64,000 nucleotides of DNA, from the NCBI GenBank assembly GCA_038087015.1, contig JASBNA010000039.1, positions 372,001 to 436,000 of the forward strand, written 5' to 3'. Positions within the stretch are counted from its first letter, which is position 1; the number at the start of each line of letters is the position of its first letter. The notes under the pieces were generated by a model. The model ran no database searches and was not told where the DNA came from. It worked only from the letters and a program-made list of their open reading frames with translations. Positions 13,301-25,248 of this stretch are shown here, piece after piece. The translations under genes were made by a program, and so were the position numbers. Source of the DNA: Cerrena zonata (taxonomy: Eukaryota; Basidiomycota; Agaricomycetes; Polyporales; Cerrenaceae).

Positions 13301-14210
13301 CACTGAAGACGGTGTCACATAAGAGTCAAGCGAGGATCAGTACGATATCCAAGAAGATCGGGCACGGGGTAGGTAGACGGCCAAGCTTGAGTCTCAAACG
13401 GACTAGCTCTGCACCAGGTGAGACACTCGTCACGTCGTCTTGCTACATCTCAATTAATTTGCGGGTCTTATAGATTTCCATTCCGCACTGAGCCAGTCAT
13501 CCTATCAAGCTTCTTCGATCCATCTCAGGCAATATCAAAGTATCCATGCTTCACAGCAAGACTTGGGTTTGCTTGAAGTGCCTCCACCTCCACCCTCCCC
13601 TTCACCAACCGTCTCAGAAGGACAAAAGCGAAACCAGCGTGCTGCCAAAGATAGCAGGTTGCTCAGTGACTTATGGCTGATGTCTGCGGCGATTTTCAGA
13701 CGTCTAGGCAAGATTGAGCAAGCCCGCGGTGCGATACAGGAAGCGGAAGTACGAGACGAAGATAACCCGGCAGTCTGGGTACAGGTATGCTTTCGTTCTT
13801 TGTTCTTCGGCACTCGGTGGCTCACAGCATGTTTGCAGCTTGGTCTGTATTACTCCGCACTGAACGACCACCGGAAGGCGATTGAAGCTTTCCAGAAGTC
13901 TCTTTTCCTTTCTCCAGATCACATTGCAGCGACTATTCATTTATGCAGTCTTTACTTGTCACCTATGTCTCACTTGACTGAAGGCTCCAAAGAACCCGAT
14001 AAAGCTAACGTGGACCTTGCAGCTGGTCTGTTGTCTGATCTTACAAAGGGTCAAGGGTGGGATGTACCTGAAGCTTGGTACTTCTTGGCAAAAGCGTACA
14101 AGCTACAAGGTCGTCGGGATCGTGAAAGAGAATGTTTGAGTTTCGCACTGAGTCTCTCAGAGACTAGAGGTGTTAGGGATATTGGTGCTGCACTGGGATG
14201 GTGTCTATAA
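10339..14210 (+). CDS. YPP1: TTC7/YPP1-like TPR protein
   Basis: Eight exons: 10339-10701, 10749-11037, 11091-11680, 11735-12158, 12216-12899, 12962-13417, 13474-13784 and 13839-14210, giving 1162 residues. TPR-type helix pairs are seen at about residues 600-650 (HHHLALALA...EAIVHARSAVEG...WHLLGLLLAATGDW) and in the C-terminal 200 residues (LWLMSAAIFRRLGKIEQARGA; GLYYSALNDHRKAIEAFQKS; AWYFLAKAYKLQGRRDRERE). That arrangement matches the YPP1/TTC7 family, which helps recruit the PI4-kinase Stt4/PI4KA to the plasma membrane with EFR3. A low-complexity, Ser/Thr-rich basic insert lies at about 790-980. Exon 5 must start at 12216 (TTATTAG acceptor), because the nearby AGs bring in a stop. The family call rests on my memory of its pattern. 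Confidence 0.82.
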
Positions 14211-14790
14211 CGTAACGTATGAGGCGTTTAATTTATACACACAGTGGTCGAATATGCTAAATATGGCGACATGTAGACTTTTACTAATACTCTTTGGAGA
14301 TCACCCACTCCGCGAATATACCACAGACCTACACATAATACTGGCAGCTTACACGTTGCATGTAACCCTTTCACAATCACTGTTGACCTCGCGCAGTGGA
14401 TGTGGCTCACTGTAGATTTCTATTCTCACGAGTACCTCACGAATGCACTATAGCCACTCGTGTAAGTCCCTTTGCTATCAGCCTTGACATACTTGACACC
14501 CTTGAGCCACACGCATGCGGCGCTCGTGTCTTTGTGTAATTTATCCATCAGCCCTGCGGCAAGCGTTCAAAGAACAAGGCTGATCCTTGCATTAGGTGCG
14601 AGGCTTAAGTGCTCAGGGTTCACCCTTGTTTTCTTTGTTCACCCATTGCTACCATACACTCAAAGGTTGGTATTTAAAGCCTCCTAATAGTCTTTATCGT
14701 CCAACATACCTTTCTCTACAACTGTCATTATACCTCACCTACCGTTACTCTTCGTCGATTGAACCAGAGTAATCGAATAACCTACATAAG
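14211..14790. other. Intergenic, 580 bp
   Basis: 3' end of the TPR gene and promoter of the next gene. No coding or RNA feature recognised. Confidence 0.4.
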
Positions 14791-15400
14791 ATGCCTGAAT
14801 ATGCAAACAATCTCAACAATGCAACCCGAACTAATCGTGCGTACATTACTAAACATTCCTACCTAACTTTTACTCACATCGTACCTCGTAGCGGTAAAGC
14901 GAGAGGAGACGACGATGGTGGGGAACAAATTTTACAGTCCTAGACCGAAGAAGACCGGTTCTACGGGTTTCGCACTCTCTTCATGGACCATCGAGCCTCT
15001 GATATTCGAGAGGAAGGACCCTTCCAAGAATATAGTTCACATCGAGTATAGTCGAAAGAAAGTCTCTGAATATCTCGAAGATATCAGTGGTCATGTCAAA
15101 CTCTCTCGTGATCATGGTTTGATTACGCGGAAAGATGAAATTATCGATCTGCGGACACCCCCTCGTAATAATCAAAGGACCGTTAAAGCCACTCGTAGCT
15201 CGGGCTCGCGTGCGCACAAGTCCCCCCTTCCCGATAGCCGCGAGGCCACAGAAGTTGAAGTTGAAGTGTCGACATCCAGAACCGGTCGGACATCTAGGAA
15301 AAGGGCTCGTGACGAGGATGATGAAGATGGCGGGGATCATCATAGGCGGGCTTCGGGCTCGCCCTCTACGGGTTCCAGGACACGGAGGAAGCAGAACTAG
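14791..15400 (+). CDS. Small basic hypothetical protein
   Basis: Two exons, 14791-14836 and 14892-15400, joined in frame by a GTGCGT...CGTAG intron (184 residues). The first half (residues about 25-95) looks folded: SSWTIEPLIFERKDPSKNI is followed by a charged segment with regular hydrophobics. The second half is disordered and strongly basic, with RS/RT clusters and KRARDEDDEDGG, which suggests a nuclear or nucleic-acid-binding protein. No family recognised. The model is supported by the ATG near the 5' end, clean splice signals and a long open second exon. Confidence 0.65.
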
Positions 15401-15901
15401 GGTTTGGGTTTGACGGGGAATAAATCACGCTTCTGTTATGGGCTTCGGTAATGCGATTTCTATCTTATTACAATGCGCGAGTAGATCTTGCTTCCCTTAA
15501 ATTACTCTCATACGGCTTAGGGATACATGTTTGAATAATTCATAACCTATTTAAAAAATGTGGTCACTGGTTGATGCGCTCTTGTTGAGGAGTTTCAGTA
15601 CCCTTCACTTTATCTTTCAGCGAACGGCCTATCCAATATCATCTTCTGAGTTCTCAATATTGCGATGGTAAAGTATTGGGTCTTATATTTTAAGGCATAT
15701 AATCGCATCGAGTAGATACAGGTAGATAGGTATATTCCGGACTACAGAATCGAGTGTCCCTCGATCTACAACACTTGCTAAATTTGGCTCAATGACTAAA
15801 CAGGCGCCCAAAGGAAGTGGCTCACGGTGAAACTGATTCAATACTCCTCCAAGTTAACTTCGACCGTTCACTGTATTCGCCTCTCGATCCCTTGCTCCAA
15901 A
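15401..15901. other. Intergenic, 500 bp
   Basis: AT-rich spacer before the CFIm25 gene; nothing else recognised. Confidence 0.4.
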
Positions 15902-16927
<1,026 letters not shown>

Positions 16928-17164
16928 AAATCGTGCTAAGAAGCCTCTCCCTGTCCCTTGTTCTGTCTTCTGTTCTGGCGTTTTTGTGACTGTTGTCATT
17001 GAAACTGGCATGTCTTGTAGTATAGCTTGAATGGCATTGTTCTTGTCACCCTGAACCCATGGCCTTGCCACGTAGCAAGAGAAAGGCCTAATGGTCTCAT
17101 GTATATCCCCAAACTATCTATACATGCATTACGCCGGACAACAAAAAGCGAATTCGAGATGGAC

Positions 17165-17250
17165 GGGCCTGGCCGGGAATTGAACCCGGGACCTCCTCCA
17201 AGTTGCTCATAAAGCCCTAAGAAGGAATCATACTACTAGACCACCAGGCC
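17165..17250 (-). tRNA. tRNA-Pro(AGG) with intron
   Basis: 86 nt. The acceptor stem GGCCTGG pairs with CCAGGCC, with C as discriminator base. A TGGTCTAGTAGTATG D-arm and a GGTTCAATTCC T-loop are present, and T-stem CCGGG pairs with CCCGG. The anticodon stem CCTTC/GGAGG holds loop TT-AGG-G, interrupted after position 37 by a 14-nt intron (CTTTATGAGCAACT). A second copy lies at 48505-48590 in the other orientation. Confidence 0.93.
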
Positions 17251-18105
17251 ACATCAAAGGGCGCTTGTGGCAGGCCATGAGACTACTGACGGGGTAGCTT
17301 TATAGCGGGATAATTAACAATTACTTATAATTATCACTAACACCACAGCGATAAATGAGGTACTTGTCTTTCGGACACTCAGTTATACCTTCATGCTTTT
17401 GGTCTTCCAGCTTAGTAAATGCGCTGCTGATGATAAGATCATACTTACCACTTATGTCACGGTGATGACTAAGAATTCTGTACAATCTACCGGTCAATGA
17501 TGACTCGGAGTTTTTCTACCTTTGACTGCGATATAAATAGATATATTCAACTCATTGTCATAGCCTCTGTGAATGTAATAACTGTGTGACTCGAGAGCCA
17601 AACGCTTGTTTCGTTCATTGACTTAACCCGAAACTTTGGGAAGTAAATAAACCTATAAGGGGAAGGTGAGTCGCTGAATTTAGAAAGTGTTTACCTTGTT
17701 TCGGAAACGGGCAATGCATTGTAAATAGACGCTGGATCCTTGTGGCGTCCAACAGCCACAAAGGGAGATCATCTTTTGCCTTCCATATGCTCCTCCTCAA
17801 AAACTTGCAATCTATTCTGGGCACAGTTTGACCGCTTTGACAGACCTTTGTTAGCTGACGTTCACTCTGAAGTCGGTTACCGACGGCAGTGAGTGAAGAG
17901 ATGCGGTAACGTAACCTTATTGTCCCGGACAATAGGATTTTCGACTTGGTCACCCCCACGCGCATGACACTATTGTCCTCGGCTCGCGAAATGGGATAAT
18001 GGCCAATAAGGTGTCCTGTCCTTAAGCACTCACAATAGACTTTACTCTTTGACATCTTTGTCTGATCTCACGGGGACATGTGTCGTGACGGAACATCCTG
18101 GGGCA
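17251..18105. other. Intergenic upstream of the LPMO
   Basis: No gene supported. A minus-strand open frame at 17615-18055 has no recognisable domain and overlaps the upstream region of the LPMO. Confidence 0.4.
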
Positions 18106-18114
18106 TATATATAG
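18106..18114 (+). promoter_or_regulatory. TATA box of the AA9 LPMO gene
   Basis: TATATATAG lies about 195 bp before the ATG. It is followed by a long pyrimidine-rich tract (18131-18200), the usual layout of strongly expressed basidiomycete genes. Confidence 0.6.
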
Positions 18115-18307
18115 AGCTCAGCCCAGTGGCTCTCTCCTTCACCATCTCCACCCCCCTCTCTGTTCTGTGAACGTTTACGACCTCTCAGTCCTCTCTAGAT
18201 CTACAGGCTCTTGAAGGGTCCTCTTGCATTTGTCTCTCTATCACTCTCAACTAGAACTTGAACGTTTAAACAACCCTTCACTAATTCAACGAACGACACT
18301 CACGAAG

Positions 18308-19406
18308 ATGAAGTCTTTCACTACGCTCTTTGTCTCTACACTTGCACTTCTCCCTTACGTCTGCGCACACGGATTCGTGAGCCAGCTCATCATTGACGGA
18401 AAGGCCTACGAGGGCAACGACCCAAACCAGGGCGAGACTCGTACGTCCTCACAATCTTACACATTGTTCTTTGTGGCTCACCATCTTACAGAACCTAGTC
18501 CTATTCGTCTTATTGATGACCCTTCACCTGTGAAGGGTGCCAACAACCCCGCTGTCAACTGTGGCCCGAATGCGAAGATTGCTCAAGTTGTTGCACCTGC
18601 TAATCCGGGCAGCAACATGACTTTCTCCTGGCACAGCGGCGATGATGCTAAGCCCGACTGGCCCCACGACACTGGCCCCATGATTACCTACATGGCGGAA
18701 TGCACCGGTACTACCTGCGACAAGTTCGACGCCGCAAACGCCAAGTGGTTTAAGATTCACGAAGTCGGAAGACAACCGAATCAGGTTGATTGGGTTCAGA
18801 AGCTCATCAGTAAGTTCTCTCCCTTACAAAACAGTAGTATGTATTTGACTGATCTAATCTCGACATTTAATAGTGGGTGGTGGAAGCTTGTCGGTTTTCG
18901 TTCCTAAGGACCTCAAGGCAGGTGACTACCTGGTCCGACACGAAATCATCGCCCTCCACTTGGCCAAGAATCCAGGAGGTGCCGAGTTCTACCCCTCTTG
19001 CTCTCAGATTAGAGTTGGTGGCAATGGTTCGAGCGTCGCAAACAACACTGTCAGTCTCCCCGGAGCTTACAAGGACACCGACCCTGGTATCTTGGTGGAT
19101 GTGCGTATTCATGACAGCTCTGCATATTTCTTCTGTATCTAATCTCAACAATATCTACAGGTGTTCAGCAACCCCACAGACCCCTATGTCTTCCCTGGTC
19201 CCCCTGTTGCCTCTCTCATCTCCGCTTCTGGCGCTGTCTCTAACGCCTCCAACGACACCGATCCTTCCTCAACTGCGTCTTCCGCCTCGTCTGCCCCCTC
19301 CGCCACGGCTTCTCCCACGAACAAGTCATGCTACATGATGGTCGACGAGAGGGGCATCAAGCGTCGCTACAGCCGTATCATGCGTAGCGTCCTTCCTCGC
19401 TTCTAA
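18308..19406 (+). CDS. AA9 lytic polysaccharide monooxygenase (secreted)
   Basis: Four exons: 18308-18440, 18492-18809, 18874-19100 and 19161-19406 (307 residues). A signal peptide (MKSFTTLFVSTLALLPYVCA) ends just before HGFVSQLIIDG, so the mature N-terminus is His, the first ligand of the copper histidine brace. Other family features are WPHDTGPMITYMAEC (second His), the HEIIALH block and EFYPSCSQIRV with the axial Tyr. AA9 enzymes cut cellulose or related glucans oxidatively outside the cell. The C-terminus has no CBM1: after a Ser/Ala/Thr-rich linker (about residues 250-280) comes a basic tail containing RRYSRIMRSVLPRF. The enzyme class is well supported; regioselectivity cannot be read. 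Confidence 0.93.
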
Positions 19407-22400
19407 GTTGATGATCATCTCTTCCTGTCGGGTTGTGGCTACTGGTTAGCATAACTCACAACGGAAGAGGTTTACGATCGTTCATGGACTCATAATGACC
19501 CTCCATCAACGCTATTGTTGTATCACATTGTTGTGTATCGCTAGTATCGGGTTTCGTGTAGCACTTAATCTACTTGTGCACTATTATCTAGGTTATTTCC
19601 CCAATATTATAATATATGGGCTCTTTCACTCACATCATGTCTTGAGAAAAAGTTGAGTCCTGTGGGTGAATCATATCCCATTGTCCAAGTACTGCACATT
19701 GTATTCTCCACCATTTTATCCTGTCCGACCCGAGTTTAACCTTGAGATGCAACATTCTGTCATGTCGGCTTTCATCTTATCAGATAAAATCTTGATCTTA
19801 TCGCACTTGCCAAGGACACAGGCTAAAACCATGGCGTAAAACGATGATGTTGGCTGAGCAGGTACGCAACCACCACCATGACGCCACTATCTAGGTTTCA
19901 AATTTCGGACAGCAAAGTCATCGGGACTGCGGATTTCGGATAGGTTCACTGTCAAGTGAAGCGTAAGAGTCAGACAGCTTCCAAGGCGGCATCTTCACAC
20001 TCCAACTTGAACCTTCCAACCGACCATCCGCGCGTTGTTTGTTTTTCCCATACAAATTGACTTTATTGGCCGTTGACAGGTATCATCGAACACGATCGTT
20101 TCTAGGTGCATATTCAGCATTAAACTTGAAACTGAGAACGCACGAAAGTATTGCGTTCGCGACTACATATCCTTCTAGTTGCAGGTTAAATGCACTACCA
20201 CGTTCACATACCGCTCATAGAGCGTATATCAGTCTCCTTCCACTCCCCACGACAGTGCGAAACATACATATGTTCCAACTCTAAGGTTAACTCCGAGGTG
20301 ATATTCACGTGTTTTAATCCGCTTTGTACGGCTTTTAGGCACCCAATTTGATCCAGTCCGATCTAGTACGATGTGATCTCCATGCCGCCTCGAGAACCAA
20401 TATCAAGATTGGAAACGTAGATCAGAAAAGGATGTGCATATTTCTGACATTCGAACTGACTTTGGAAAGCCCTCGAACGATCCTGACCAAAGCGTACCTG
20501 AACATGATTTGTGCATTCAACAAAGGAGACTTGAAGAACCGGTAGCGGAGGCTACAAACCTCCGTAGTTCTCAGTACCTTTCTTCGCGTCGCAAAAGCGA
20601 AATGTATGTGGGAGGTGAGTTGCAATGGATTGAGAGTTTGTTTTCTCTAATATCAAGGGTTATATACTTGTGTGGCAACCGAAACCACCTCTCATGCCGC
20701 CTTCATATGTTTCACATGCGGTTGGGGGGTTCATGGGGGTGAAGTTCTCTCCCATGCGGAGCCCCACCTCGCTATCAAATGTATATTCGTTTCCTCTGGA
20801 GGCGTGACAGTGGCATACTCCGTTACAAGGTGTTTCTCTGCTTGGATCTAATCTGGTTTATGGAATCAGCTAAGTCTTCATTCTTGACACAAACCAGTGT
20901 CGAAACTGATACTATTTTATTATTTTATTCGCGCGACAAACGGAGACAACCTAAGGCCTTCATGGGTTGATTCAGGTCAGTTCCTTTGTCTCTCTCCGTG
21001 TGGCGAAAAATGTACCTTTCATTAAGAATGAGTGGCCGAACCATGGGACGTCGTAGACAATAATCCATCCGATGCACTTAGTCACATCTCGTCGAATAGC
21101 TCCGGGGATTGCCCAGGTCAATCTCTTCGTGCATCACAGCTTGAGACTACCAGAATCTCTAGTTGCGCCCCCAGTGCTCTTCGGTGTTTTTACGCTGAAT
21201 GTTCATCTATTGCACCGTTTATAGACTCAATTCAAGTGTTCTATAGCCAATTCAGGTTCATTTTAACCATATGAACTTTGTCAGTACCTGTCACTTTCAT
21301 CATCTTCCATTCAAAATCCTTGACAGGTCTCTGCAATCACCTCGCAATCGCCTTGGAGGTATCCACATACATATGGGGAACATGATCCGCTTAGTGCATC
21401 TTTATGTGTCAGTGAGAATATTGTTTGACTTTCAATGAAAATCGTGGTCCAATTTTGCAATGGTCTTGAATGCTTCCTTGCTCGGTTTGCAATATTCTAG
21501 TGGGTCTTGTGCAGTAGACGAACTCGGAATTGCTTCCGAAAGTTCTCAGGAGACGCGTCACGCCCGGCACCATACATTAGCGTGACAGATTGCGTTTTGT
21601 CACCGTCACAACTCGCTTTTGGCTCGCTTAGGCGCGGCTCTGGCAAGCTCTGGCAACGTCTTGCGTCCGGCAGCCAGTCTCAGTGGAATCGGATTCAGTG
21701 ATTCCAAGCATTCCTTGCCCGGCAGATCTCTCTCCGCAAGCGTACTTCTCCGCTTTCTCACTGCAATTCCATCTGTCAAATTTTGTGAAACATGACAGCG
21801 TGTTATGTAATGGAGGACCCTTAGTTCCCGCACACAAACGCCACAAAGGTCAGTCTTAATGAATCCCGATTGTGTCTCGACGATTCTACTGCGGGAGGTT
21901 GAAAACGAGTACTCTTTCTTGAGGTGTTGTTGAGTTGCGACCTCGAGAGATGGGACATCAAGCTACATGTGGTTGTTGAGGTGTATGGAACACTGACGCA
22001 TGTATCTTCCCTGTTAAGCAGTATGTTCAGGCACACGCAACATTTGCTTATCCTTCACCACCTTTCCATCATCCATACAAAGTTATCTACTCTCTGATCT
22101 ACAGAAATAGATCTTGGAACCCTATCCACGTTTCCGTCACAACGGACTCGGAACCGACCTTACACCTCAACCATACTCGTGGGGAGTGGTCGCCGTAAGT
22201 CCGAACCCAAGAGTAAAAATCCAATAACGGTAACCTTGCGGTAACCCAAGGTCTCAAGGGTGAAATCATTGTTGACAGCCCACGATGTCCATCCAGGGGG
22301 TCTCACTGGAAGAACTAAACCACATCAAGGGAGATAGAACGTAACATGTCCTCTGTCCGTCGACGGGTAATTCCAGAGTTACGGTGACTCAAGGGGGGTC

Positions 22401-22621
22401 TCGTTACAGATCGTTACCCGGACTCGGGTTGTCGGATAACTCGAGATTCCAAATTGTCAAGATCTGCCTCTCTCGTCACTCATGGCCGCGTTAGGCTGGT
22501 CAGCGTGGTTTGATATGGTATGCTTATATACTTGGGAAATGCCGTCTCAGGTTTCACCATTCCCGGTCCTCCTTCCTCCTCTCCCTACCCTTTTATCCCA
22601 CCTCCTCCTCAGGGCCGCAGG
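19407..22621. other. Gene-poor interval, about 3.2 kb
   Basis: Between the LPMO and the FAD oxidase. Many short open frames are present on both strands, but none has a domain, a signal peptide or consistent splice joins. No tRNA B-box or terminal repeat was seen. It may hold diverged transposon debris, but I cannot support a specific element. Confidence 0.35.
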
Positions 22622-24727
22622 ATGCGTCGTGTTGCCGCAGTCGTTACACTCTTTACCTACTTGGCCGGGATCTATGCTAGTCCTGCTATTCAGCAGGAAC
22701 GTAGGGATGCCAACTCTACCTCGACTTGTCAGCAGATTGAGGATGCTATCTCGTCGGCTTCTGCTCTCTGGTGGCCATGTGCGTATATGATTTCACTGCA
22801 TGCTTTTGTTGTCTCGACTGACATGTTTGTATTGTTGGCCAGTGTCCGTAAACTATATCAAGGATGTCTACCACTGGGCGAGTTCCAGTGCTGACGTTGC
22901 TGCCTGCTCAGTGGAGCCAGGTAGTGCTGAGGATGTGGGCAAGATCGTATGTACTACGCTATTTATACTTTCAATCAAGTCGTGTAACCTAAACTCTAAA
23001 CCATATCTCTCTTCATATCTAGCTTCAAATCTTGGCCGCCAACAAGACGCCTTTCGCAGTAAATGACATCACCTCCTACCTCACCCCTTTCAAATGTCTA
23101 ATAATATGTAAAATATTTGTAGATCAAAGGTGGAGGCCATTCCTCCAACCCGGGATACTCTTCAACGACTGGTGTCCAAATCGCCATGTACCGTTTCTCC
23201 GGCGTCAAGTACGATGCTACTTCTCAGACAGCCGAGATTGGTGCGGGTCTGATCTGGGATGATGTGTATGCTGCACTGGAACCTCTTGGTGTGAATGTTG
23301 TCGGTGGGAGAGTTACTGGAGTTGGTGTTGCTGGTTTCACTCTCGGTGGAGGTGCGTACTTCTGAAAATGGCTATATGGTTTATGAGGAGAAGGTTGAGA
23401 AGGCTAATCCGGGATCTTGCGGTTTAGGTTACTCGTGGCTCACCAACCAGTATGGTTTGACCGTGGATAATGTTGTTGGATATGAGCTGGTGTTGCCTAG
23501 TGGTGATGTTACACAGGTCACTCAAGCCTCGAACCCCGATCTCTTCTTTGCTTTGAAGGTGTGTATCGGTCATTTTATTTGTTTCAGATGCTTGGATCCT
23601 AATATGTTTATTACAGGGTGGTTACAACAACTTCGTAAGTTGTATAATATATCGCACGGACGGACAAGTATTCAATTTTGTTTTGTGATAGGGTATCGTC
23701 ACCAAATTCATCATGAAAGCTTATCCTCAAGGCCAAGTCTGGGTACGCAAATACTATACCTATATTGTTGTGATCAGGATTCTAACATATCGTCTCTTTT
23801 AGGGTGGACTTATTACCATCCTCGGTGACCATCTTGACGAAGTCGGTAACGCCACTATCAAATTTGCTAACGAAGTCTCCGATCCAAAGGCCGCGATCCT
23901 TCCGACATACAACTTTGTTGTTGGCGCTGTTAGTACCCCTTCATGCCTCTTCGCTCCCCTAGAAGACTTACTGATGTCTTCCTATCTTATCCTTTCTTTT
24001 TGTTTGATCCCCGGTACCCCACTTGTTATGGTTTGATAGGCTGGAATGTCCCTGCTTTTGTTCTATGATGGCCCTACGCCACCTGCAGGAATCTTCGACG
24101 ACTTTTTGGCCATTCCTCACTTTACGAAGGATATTTCCACTAGGTCGTTCACCTCGCTTGTCCATGCTGCTCCGGCCAACGCTACTTCATTGACTCGGTA
24201 TGTAGCATTATTCCATCTCGTACACGGATATCGTCTTACTTAAAATCCCCTCTAGTGGAATCTTCAACACCGTCCCCGTTCTCGAATACACCCCAACGAT
24301 CCTCGATGCCGTCGTCAACGAGACTAAGTTCTGGGGACCCAGACTGAGCCTTGCGTCCGCCGCATTCGTCTCCTTCGACGTTGAACCCTTCCTCAACAAC
24401 ATCTTCACTCACGCCGATGCCTCATCTGCCGCTTACCCTCCCAGCCGTGCTCGTGGCCTTATGCCTACCAACATTTACTTTGCTTGGCTCCTCGGTATCT
24501 CCGATGACATCATGCATGACGCTGCCAGACAGAGTGCTGCTCATCTCACACAGGTAGCGATCAATGAAGGCCAGGATGTTGCCAATGCACCGATGTATGG
24601 CAACTATGCTATTTACGATACTCCCCTCGAGAGGATCTTTGGAGACAATTTGCCGAAGTTGAAGGCAGTCAAGGCTCAAGTCGACCCGAACAACGTGATG
24701 GCTTTGGCTGGTGGCTGGAAGGTTTAG
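22622..24727 (+). CDS. Secreted FAD-linked oxidoreductase (PCMH/BBE type)
   Basis: Ten exons by my reading. The ATG at 22622 starts MRRVAAVVTLFTYLAGIYAS, a signal peptide; a Met at 22520 is in frame but would bury it. Spliced blocks include KGGGHSSNPGY (the FAD-binding PCMH pattern G-G-GH), GAGLIWDDVYAALEP, VVGGRVTGVGVAGFTLGGGY, NPDLFFALKGGYNNFGIVT and, at the end, DPNNVMALAGGWKV where many relatives have a BBE domain. The order matches berberine-bridge-like and oligosaccharide oxidases of fungi, about 500 residues. These use FAD to oxidise sugars or alcohols with O2 and release H2O2 outside the cell. The His that often links FAD covalently is present in GGGHS. Substrate unknown. H2O2 from it could drive the nearby LPMO; that link is inference. 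Confidence 0.88.
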
Positions 24728-25248
24728 ACATAGGATACAGGGATTAAAACATGGATTTAATCAGGTTACCTAACCTACTAACGCGGTAATATCTGCGAGA
24801 CACTTTAGATAGTATCTATTCCTTCGTTTATTGTTGAGTACATTGCACTTTCTTTTATATAGCCTCCGAGCTCTACCACACACGAATACAGAAACCTACA
24901 GAGAATACAAATATTATATTGCGATCACGGTTAGGAAAGCTTCGATCAGTGTGTACAATAAAGTTGGAGGGAGAGTGACACATGCCGCCAAGAGGCCAGT
25001 CATCGCCAGCGTCCGCTGTGGTTTCCGCGCGCTGTGATTGGCTGGAGGGAGTGGCGACTGGTGTGGTCCTCGTATGCGATCAGTTTGGGCAAGACGAGTG
25101 CAGTGGCCCTCGCCCTGCCAGTGCCTGCTTCTCCGTTTGCTGTGTCCATGCCGCTCCTATAAGCACGACTCTCTTAATCTCCTTTCAAACCTTCTCCCTT
25201 TCTTCTCCTCCCTCGAGGTGCAAGATACTGATAACCGGAGCTTGGGTG
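24728..25248. other. Intergenic, 520 bp
   Basis: Promoter region of the ZIP transporter. An open frame in phase with ZIP extends upstream to 24982, but its composition does not resemble the family. Confidence 0.35.

Noticed and set aside
17615..18055. 146-residue minus-strand open frame
   Set aside because: It has no domain or splice context, and it lies in the upstream region of the LPMO.
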